Origin: an uncultured Anaerotignum sp.
GTDB taxonomy: Bacteria; Bacillota; Clostridia; Lachnospirales; Anaerotignaceae
Length of the DNA: 9,889 bases
Direction: 5' to 3'
Assembly (NCBI GenBank): GCA_910578425.1
Contig: CAJTQX010000060.1
Location: 1 to 9,889 of the forward strand
Below the pieces are notes generated by a model. That model saw only the letters and a list, made by a program, of their open reading frames with translations, was not told the DNA's origin and did not search any database. The position numbers and the translations under genes are program-made. Positions 1-5,204 of this stretch are shown piece by piece; the first letter of the stretch is position 1; each line of letters starts with the position of its first letter.

Positions 1-2
1 CG

Positions 3-52
3 GCAGATCCGCCCGTATGGCGCGGCAATGCCGCGCCACATTGTACGTCTGC
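3..52. other. GC-rich nested hairpin at the window edge
   Basis: A perfect 8-bp inverted repeat, GGCGCGGC (19-26) and GCCGCGCC (30-37), encloses a 3-base loop. It is nested in shorter pairings, CGTA (14-17) with TACG (44-47) and GCAGA (3-7) with TCTGC (48-52). On the plus strand a TTTTT run follows at 56-60. It may be the terminator of a gene ending left of the window or a structured repeat, and the sequence does not decide. No coding region is visible in 1-128. That stretch also has a 7-bp direct repeat CATGACG (100-106, 107-113) and a GTATAC palindrome at 95-100. Confidence 0.4.
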
Positions 53-128
53 GAATTTTTGCCTGAAACCCAACAAAATTATGCTCGAAAATACGTATAC
101 ATGACGCATGACGACACTACCTGAAAAG

Positions 129-163
129 AAAAACGACAGACCATGTGGTCCGTCGTTTTTTTT
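129..163 (-). terminator. Terminator of the GntR regulator gene
   Basis: Inverted arms AAAACGAC..GACC (130-142) and GGTC..GTCGTTTT (147-159) pair around an ATGT loop with one unpaired base on each side. T-rich tracts flank both ends, so the hairpin could stop transcription in either direction. It begins about 20 bases past the stop codon of the minus-strand regulator, which makes it that gene's likely terminator. Confidence 0.75.
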
Positions 164-182
164 GTCTGGTATTCATTCTTTA

Positions 183-902
183 TCAGCGGTCTGCGATGGG
201 CTGGGCGATTTGGCTGACCTTGAAAATCAGCTGCAATGCCCGCCGCGAATTTTCGATATGCGTGCTGACAGCTTCGCGGAGCGCGTCAGCGTCATCGGCA
301 AAGGCTGCGTCCAGTATCGCCTGATGTTCTTTTACACATTCGCAGTCGCGGGAATGGGGCTGATTGACATATGTTCCTGTGGCGTAAGTGAAAGGCTGGA
401 GCCCCTGAAGAATCTCCACAGCTTTTTTGTTGCCGGACGCCGCCAGATATAAAGCGTGAAATTCCAAATCAAGTGCGAAATACTCCTCCGGCCTTCGGGA
501 AGATTCATTCGCTTCGGTAAAATTTCGCTGCGCTTCCAGATTATTTACCAACTGCTGACGCAGGTCCGCATTGTAATTCAGGGCGGAAACGATATCTTTT
601 ACGAAAAATGTATCCATCATCAGCCGTATGTCGAAAATATCATTCAGTTCATGCGGCGTAAGCGCGCGCACGCTCATGCCTTTGTTCGGCGTGCTGACAA
701 CCATTTTTTCATCTGCAAGACGCTGAAGCGCCTGCTTTACAGGGGTATCGCTGACGTTATATTTGCGGGCAAGTTCCTTGATATTCAGTTTTTCACCCGG
801 CTGGAATATTTTTGAAGAAATATCTTCTCTGATATCCTGATAAATCTGGTCGGTTAATGTAATCTTTTTTCCGGTCAACGGACTGTTTTTTTCCTCTTTC
901 AA
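183..902 (-). CDS. GntR-family transcriptional regulator, FCD (FadR-like) subfamily
   Basis: Predicted cytoplasmic repressor or activator that binds DNA as a dimer and senses a small carboxylate-type ligand. In the 239-residue form a winged helix-turn-helix occupies about residues 14-78 (QIYQDIREDI, PGEKLNIKELARKYNVSDTP, VKQALQRLADEKMV). An all-helical FCD ligand domain follows, with the metal-ligand-like pattern DLEFH and a later EH and STHIENS. The start chosen is a TTG at 900-902, preceded by AAGGGTGGTGG on the minus strand. It puts the HTH close to the N terminus, as usual in the family. The frame stays open to a TTG at 1010 (275 residues), but no ribosome binding site is visible there. 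The gene is divergent from the TRAP operon, a common regulator-target layout, so control of that operon is the natural inference. The ligand is not readable from sequence. Confidence 0.88.
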   Translation of the reverse strand: MKEEKNSPLTGKKITLTDQIYQDIREDISSKIFQPGEKLNIKELARKYNVSDTPVKQALQRLADEKMVVSTPNKGMSVRALTPHELNDIFDIRLMMDTFFVKDIVSALNYNADLRQQLVNNLEAQRNFTEANESSRRPEEYFALDLEFHALYLAASGNKKAVEILQGLQPFTYATGTYVNQPHSRDCECVKEHQAILDAAFADDADALREAVSTHIENSRRALQLIFKVSQIAQPIADR

Positions 903-1314
903 ATGTTCCACCACCCTTAAAATACGGTTCCTGTCAATATAGATCCCCACAATACTTACTTTGTCTGAGCAGAGAATGTATAATTTTTCAGTCACATATA
1001 CTCTTGTCAATCAAAGATAGTTTTATTTTAGTATAATTTTCAAAAAAAGTCTACTCATTTCACAGATTCGATTTTTTTTTTATCAAATTAGATATAAAAA
1101 GTTCTGAAAGAGATATGAAAAATTGTGCGAAAATGCATATGTCCGCAAATAAAAGACAAAAATGCGTGTGAAGTGCGGGATAGAAAGCCAAAAAAAAGAA
1201 ATACATTCAAAATGGGATGAAAAAAGATGTTATTTTTTCAAAATTAGATATTATTTACAAAAAAGAAGATTTATTTATAGAAAAAAAGCGTTTAAATTTG
1301 TTTTTTTTGACGCA

Positions 1315-1343
1315 TTGACGATTAAAATTTATGGGATTATAAT
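1315..1343 (+). promoter_or_regulatory. Sigma-A-type promoter of the TRAP operon
   Basis: TTGACG (1315-1320), a 17-bp spacer and a perfect TATAAT (1338-1343) match the housekeeping consensus. TTGACG also occurs 8 bp upstream (1307-1312). Transcription would start near 1350, leaving a leader of about 135 bases before dctP. The surrounding spacer (903-1485) is strongly AT-rich. Apart from this promoter and the palindrome at 1379-1412, no gene is supported there. No convincing promoter for the minus-strand regulator was found: TTGACA (1010 to 1005) lacks a -10 at suitable spacing. Confidence 0.7.
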
Positions 1344-1378
1344 TAATAAAAGTTTTATTTTTAACTAAAGAAGTTTTA

Positions 1379-1412
1379 ACATCACAGAAAAAAACGTTTT
1401 TTTCTGTGATGT
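1379..1412. promoter_or_regulatory. Perfect 34-bp palindrome in the TRAP operon leader
   Basis: Two 17-base arms are exact reverse complements with no gap. The left arm starts ACATCACAG and ends in seven A and a C; the right arm starts G and seven T and ends CTGTGATGT. The centre is AAACGTTT. It lies about 30-60 bases downstream of the predicted transcription start and about 75 bases before the dctP start codon. It could be an operator acting as a roadblock, or a leader hairpin that affects mRNA stability. It is not a standard intrinsic terminator, because its T-run lies inside the stem. Confidence 0.6.
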
Positions 1413-1485
1413 CGTACAAAAGATGTCTCTTTCCGGAGAATGGGAGGGGGAAAGGAAGCAAGAAAGACTAAGAGGAGGGAATGAT

Positions 1486-2685
1486 ATGTTCAAAAAAGGA
1501 ATTGTTTCTGTTTTGGCTGCATCCATGCTGCTGGGGCTTGCGGGCTGCGGCTCAAACGCAGAGAATGAAAACACCGGCGATACTGAAAATAATGCGGCAG
1601 CGCAGGGGTTTGTGGAAAAGAAGGTTGAGCCGGAGAACTTCGATTCGGGGGTAACACTGAAACCGGATTGCTACAAATTTATTTATGCCCTGGGCAACGC
1701 GCCTGCGACCATTGACGCGGCGAACTATTTCAAGATGCGCCTGGAACAGGAAAGCGATGGCGCGTTGAGTGTTGACGTTTACACAGACAACGTGCTGGGC
1801 AGTGAGCGTGAATTGCTGGAGGGCTGCCAGTTCGGTAATTATGATATTGTGCTGGCAACGAATGCAACGGTTGCATCGTTTGATCACGATATTTTCTGTC
1901 TGGATATCCCCTGGTTATTCGATAATAAACAGCAGGTGTATGAGGTGCTGGATGGCCCTCTGGGCGACAGGCTGGGAAAGGGGCTGGAAGCCAAGGGCTT
2001 CAAAATGCTCCAGTGGCAGGAAAACGCCTTCCGTACCCTTTCTACCACAGACAGAGAGGTGAAAACGGTAGACGACCTGAAGGGCCTGAAAATCCGTATC
2101 ATGGAAAACGAGCTTCAGCTCCAGCAGTGGAAAAACTACGGCGCGAACCCTACGCCTATGGCATTTACAGAGCTGTTTACGGCATTGCAGCAGCGTACTG
2201 TTGACGGACAGGACAACGGCGCAGAACTGACCTGGCAGACGAAATTCTGCGAAGTACAGAAATGCTATACATATACAAAGCACATCTATTCTCCTTATCT
2301 GATTCTGATGAGTAAGGAAAAATTTGATGGCCTGACGCCTGAACAGCAGGAAATCGTACTGCGTGTTTCCGATGAGGCGGTTGACTACGAGCGGAAGCGT
2401 GTTTCTGAATATGAGGCGGTCGCGCTGGAAAATATCAAGAATTATCCCGGTATGATTTACAACGAGCTGACGCCGGAGGCTGTCGAGGGCTTTAAGGCGG
2501 CCTGCGCTGATCTGAAAGATTTGGCGTATGAAAAGGTTGCGAACCGCGATGTTGTAGATATGCTTTATGAAGAAGTAGAAAAAGCAAAGGCAAAATTCCC
2601 GAACGAGGAAAGTGCGAAAGCAGAAACAGAAACGCCTGAACTGCCCGCGGAACCGGAACCCGCTGAACAGGCAGACGCGGAATAA
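1486..2685 (+). CDS. dctP: TRAP transporter substrate-binding lipoprotein (DctP family)
   Basis: Extracellular solute receptor of a tripartite ATP-independent periplasmic (TRAP) transporter. It captures an organic anion, usually a carboxylate, and hands it to the membrane permease. The start ATG follows AGGAGGG by 6 bases, giving 399 residues. A signal peptide (FKK, then a hydrophobic run) ends in the lipobox LAGC with the anchoring Cys at residue 21, so the protein is a membrane-tethered lipoprotein, as expected in a Gram-positive. The DctP fold runs from about residue 62 to 360. The family's substrate-carboxylate arginine is probably R204 in LKGLKIRI, and the late motif VDGQDNG (239-245) matches the usual DGQEN region. 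An acidic linker follows the Cys. A Glu/Pro-rich tail (about 375-399) extends beyond the normal domain. First gene of the operon; dctQ follows after 20 bases. The exact ligand cannot be assigned. Confidence 0.93.
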   Translation: MFKKGIVSVLAASMLLGLAGCGSNAENENTGDTENNAAAQGFVEKKVEPENFDSGVTLKPDCYKFIYALGNAPATIDAANYFKMRLEQESDGALSVDVYTDNVLGSERELLEGCQFGNYDIVLATNATVASFDHDIFCLDIPWLFDNKQQVYEVLDGPLGDRLGKGLEAKGFKMLQWQENAFRTLSTTDREVKTVDDLKGLKIRIMENELQLQQWKNYGANPTPMAFTELFTALQQRTVDGQDNGAELTWQTKFCEVQKCYTYTKHIYSPYLILMSKEKFDGLTPEQQEIVLRVSDEAVDYERKRVSEYEAVALENIKNYPGMIYNELTPEAVEGFKAACADLKDLAYEKVANRDVVDMLYEEVEKAKAKFPNEESAKAETETPELPAEPEPAEQADAE

Positions 2686-2705
2686 CAGAGAGAGGGGAGA
2701 ACACT

Positions 2706-3194
2706 ATGAAATATGTATGGGATCACTTAGAGGAATTTTTCATCATTCCTTTGATGTTTGCAATGAGTATCATCATTTTCATTCAGGTTATTATGCGTTA
2801 CGTTTTCCAGAATTCCCTGACATGGTCAGAAGAACTGGCGCGCTATATGTTTGTCTGGCTGGTTTATTTTGCGGTCAGCTTTACGGCAAGACGGGAAAAG
2901 CACATCCGCATTGACGCGGCAATTAACCTTTACCCGAAAAAAATGCGGCCTTATATCGAGATTCTGAGCGAAATCATCGTACTGGCATTCTCCGTCTTCA
3001 TTGCGGTAACAGGCGTAACGGTGTTCCAGAAGATCACCTGGAGCGGACAGATTTCTCCCGCTATCGGGCTTCCGATGCAGTTTGTTTATGCCGCGCCGCT
3101 GGTAGGCTTTGTGCTGACGGCAATCCGGCAGATAGAATGCATTATTAAAAGAATCAAGAATCTGAACAAACCTGAGGAGGTGTCCAAGGTATGA
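2706..3194 (+). CDS. dctQ: TRAP transporter small permease (DctQ family)
   Basis: Small membrane subunit that pairs with DctM to form the sodium-driven TRAP translocator. The 162 residues are typical for the family and contain four predicted membrane helices (about 11-31, 48-65, 86-108 and 122-146). The signature TWSEELARYMFVWLVYF followed by RREKHIRID, with its conserved W, EE, R and H, identifies DctQ. The ATG follows a GAGGGGAG ribosome binding site. The 3' end overlaps dctM by 4 bases (ATGA), which indicates translational coupling and equimolar production. The separate Q and M genes show this is not the fused-permease form. Confidence 0.93.
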   Translation: MKYVWDHLEEFFIIPLMFAMSIIIFIQVIMRYVFQNSLTWSEELARYMFVWLVYFAVSFTARREKHIRIDAAINLYPKKMRPYIEILSEIIVLAFSVFIAVTGVTVFQKITWSGQISPAIGLPMQFVYAAPLVGFVLTAIRQIECIIKRIKNLNKPEEVSKV

Positions 3195-4480
3195 CTGGGA
3201 GCGTCGCGTTAGTAATATTCCTTACATTGATTGTTTGCCTTGTGCTGACGGTGCCTATCGGCTTTTCGCTGGGCATTGCGTCGCTGGCATATATCCTTTA
3301 TACAAAACAGCTGACATTCGGCTTTATCGCACAGAACCTTGTAACAGGCTGTGATTCCTTCCCCATTATGGCGATTCCGTTCTTCGTATTCGCCGGTGAA
3401 CTGATGGGCGGCGGCGGTATTTCCCGCAGGCTGCTGAACGTTGCAAGCGTATTTTTTGGCAGAATCCGCGGCGGTCTTGCCATTGTCACAGTCGTTGTAT
3501 GTATGTTCTTTGCGGCAATCTCCGGCTCCGGCCCGGCAACCGTTGCGGCTGTCGGCGGCATGGTCGTGCCTACGATGCTGCAAAAGGGCTATGATAAAAA
3601 ATTTGTGCTGGCACTGATTGCGGCAGCCGGCTCCATCGGCGTTATCATTCCGCCGAGTATCCCTATGGTTGTTTACAGTGTAACAACGAACAGTTCTGTA
3701 AGTAAGCTGTTCCTTGCGGGCTTCGTTCCCGGTATTCTGATTGGCGTTGTGCTGTGCCTGTATTCTTACTTCTATGCAAGAAGTCATGGCTATAAGGGTG
3801 ATGATGAACCATTCAGCGCGAAACGCGCGCTCAAGGAAGTTAAAGACAGCTTCTGGGCACTGCTTTCCCCCGTTATTATCCTTGGCGGTATCTACGGCGG
3901 TATCTTTACACCGACAGAAGCGGCGGCGGTATCCGTTATTTACAGCCTTGTAATCGGCTGCCTTGTATACAAAGAGCTGGATTTGAAACAGCTTGGTACG
4001 GTTACGAAAAATGCCTGTGAAACAACAGCAACGATCCTGATTGTTATCGGCTGCGCGGCCGGCTTCTCGAAGGTGCTGACGCTGGGACGTATTCCAACGA
4101 CAGTCGCAACCTTCCTGACAACTATGACAGACAGCAAGATTCTCATTCTGCTGCTGATTAACGTACTGCTCCTGATCGTAGGCTGCTTCATGGAAACACT
4201 GTGTGCGATTATGATTCTGGCACCCATCCTGTTCCCTGTTGTAACTGCTTTGGGCGTAGACGTAACACACTTTGGTATCATCATGGTAGTAAACCTTGCG
4301 ATCGGCTTCATCACACCGCCTCTGGGCGTAAACCTTTTCGTTGCCTCGCGAGTCGGAGAAACAACATTGGATACGGTTATTAAGGGTATTATACCGTTCC
4401 TTGCGCTGATGATCGTAATACTGCTGTTCATTACCTATGTACCGGCAATTTCCATGCTTTTGCCTAATGCGCTGAGTTAA
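3191..4480 (+). CDS. dctM: TRAP transporter large permease (DctM family)
   Basis: Main transport subunit of the TRAP system. It carries the substrate released by DctP across the membrane in symport with sodium. The 429 residues are the normal family length and consist of about a dozen hydrophobic helices with two internally similar halves. Characteristic DctM motifs are visible: FPIMAIPFFVFAGELMGGGGISRRL, the glycine-rich SGSGPATVAAVGG, PPSIPMVVY, TPTEAAAVSVIYS near the middle, and GFITPPLGVNLFVAS late in the second half. GAGGAGGTG precedes the ATG, which overlaps the dctQ stop. This is the last gene of the operon; a hairpin lies about 80 bases downstream. Confidence 0.95.
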   Translation: MTGSVALVIFLTLIVCLVLTVPIGFSLGIASLAYILYTKQLTFGFIAQNLVTGCDSFPIMAIPFFVFAGELMGGGGISRRLLNVASVFFGRIRGGLAIVTVVVCMFFAAISGSGPATVAAVGGMVVPTMLQKGYDKKFVLALIAAAGSIGVIIPPSIPMVVYSVTTNSSVSKLFLAGFVPGILIGVVLCLYSYFYARSHGYKGDDEPFSAKRALKEVKDSFWALLSPVIILGGIYGGIFTPTEAAAVSVIYSLVIGCLVYKELDLKQLGTVTKNACETTATILIVIGCAAGFSKVLTLGRIPTTVATFLTTMTDSKILILLLINVLLLIVGCFMETLCAIMILAPILFPVVTALGVDVTHFGIIMVVNLAIGFITPPLGVNLFVASRVGETTLDTVIKGIIPFLALMIVILLFITYVPAISMLLPNALS

Positions 4481-4561
4481 GCTCTGAAAGAATGTGCGGA
4501 CATGAAACAGAGTACAAACGCCCATTGGCAAGAGATATAGCCTGATATAGATTGACCTCAC

Positions 4562-4595
4562 AAAGGCCCCTGTTCCGTTTGGAATGGGGGCCTTT
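4562..4595 (+). terminator. Probable terminator of the TRAP operon
   Basis: AAAGGCCCC (4562-4570) pairs with GGGGCCTTT (4587-4595). Two G-U pairs extend it into TTCC/GGAA, giving a 15-bp stem with a GTTT loop. Only TTT follows, so termination may be weaker than at a classic U-tract hairpin. It sits about 80 bases after dctM with no gene between. Confidence 0.65.
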
Positions 4596-4626
4596 GGCGG
4601 TGCAGGGGGATAGAGGAGCAGCGTTT

Positions 4627-4662
4627 GATACGGTATATGATATGGTATATGATACAGTATAT
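4627..4662. repeat. Three-copy 12-bp tandem repeat
   Basis: GATACGGTATAT, GATATGGTATAT and GATACAGTATAT lie head to tail, each differing by one or two transitions, and are followed by GATCGG. They lie in the gene-poor stretch between the TRAP terminator and the larger array at 4721. The shared TATATG core resembles part of the larger repeat unit. Confidence 0.85.
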
Positions 4663-4720
4663 GATCGGCGCATAGGGCGGGGGGAGCACAATCATGCGTG
4701 CTGTGGGGCGTGAAATGCGA

Positions 4721-4950
4721 CAGGGCGTTATATGCCGCAGGGCGTTATATGTTGCAGGGCGTTATATGTTGCAGGGCGTTATATATGCCGCAGGGCATTG
4801 TATATGCCGCAGGGCGTTATATATGCCGCAGGGCGTTATATATGCCGCAGGGCATTGTATATGCCGCAGGGCGTTATATGTTGCAGGGCATTGTATATGC
4901 CGCAGGGCGTTATATGTTGCAGGGCGTTATATATGCCACAGGGCGTTGTG
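4721..4950. repeat. Minisatellite of twelve 17/19-bp units
   Basis: Twelve contiguous units occupy 4721-4938, with a partial unit after them. Form A (17 bp) is CAGGGCGTTATATGTTG (units 2, 3, 9, 11; unit 1 ends CCG). Form B (19 bp) is CAGGGCGTTATATATGCCG (units 4, 6, 7; unit 12 ends CCA). Form C (19 bp) is CAGGGCATTGTATATGCCG (units 5, 8, 10). The order is A'AABCBBCACAB'. All three forward frames stay open because no unit contains a stop codon, but each unit shifts the frame, so the long translations look like by-products. In the 19-bp forms GGCRT and ATGCC can pair around a 5-base loop. A degraded copy (TTGCAGGGCATATG) lies at 4987-5000. No spacers of differing sequence are present, so this is not CRISPR. 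Confidence 0.95.
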
Positions 4951-5043
4951 AAATTTATGCGTGATGTTTCCAGCGGTACAGATGATTGCAGGGCATATGG
5001 GTCATTCCGGACGTTCAGAGAAGGGCTGCGGTCGCAGCATAAC

Positions 5044-5094
5044 CCATAGAGGCCATAGAGGCCAGAGCAGAACATTCAAAGCGTTTCAAAGCGT
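5044..5094. repeat. Two short tandem duplications
   Basis: CCATAGAGG occurs twice in direct succession (5044-5052, 5053-5061) with a partial third copy. TTCAAAGCGT occurs twice (5075-5084, 5085-5094). Together with the arrays at 4627 and 4721 they make the 4596-5146 stretch a cluster of unrelated tandem duplications. I see no supported gene in it. Confidence 0.8.
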
Positions 5095-5146
5095 TGCAGG
5101 ATGGCTATCCTTGTCAGGCAAAGGTACCATAGGACAAATAAAACAG

Positions 5147-5187
5147 AAAACGCTGGGCGAGTCATATTGGAGCAGCCCAGCGTTTTT
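5147..5187 (-). terminator. Intrinsic terminator of the sensor kinase gene
   Basis: AAAACGCTGGGC (5147-5158) pairs perfectly with GCCCAGCGTTTT (5175-5186) around a 16-base loop. On the minus strand the stem ends in TTTT followed by a T-rich tract, and it starts about 20 bases after the kinase stop codon. On the plus strand TTTTT ends the stem as well, so it may work in both directions and isolate the repeat cluster from the kinase. Confidence 0.8.
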
Positions 5188-5204
5188 AAGTGTTTTCTGA
5201 TAAG

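Noticed and set aside
1162..1368. Small Lys/Phe-rich frame in the divergent spacer
   Set aside because: Its composition simply reflects AT-rich DNA and it covers the TRAP promoter; no ribosome site of note.
1379..1412. Palindrome as a CRP-type site
   Set aside because: The half-sites read TCACA then TGTGA, opposite to the TGTGA-N6-TCACA arrangement, and lie 18 bp apart.
3209..4561. 450-residue minus-strand open frame opposite dctM
   Set aside because: It is a shadow of the permease gene: Cys/Gln/Asn-rich without family motifs, while the plus strand encodes unmistakable DctM motifs in the same DNA.
4721..4950. CRISPR array or plasmid iterons
   Set aside because: The units abut with no unique spacers, and no cas genes or replication initiator are in the window.
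5194..5203. TTTCTGATAA, a 9/10 match to an inversion-site arm near the kinase stop
   Set aside because: No second arm or 6-bp core accompanies it, so a third crossover site is not supported.
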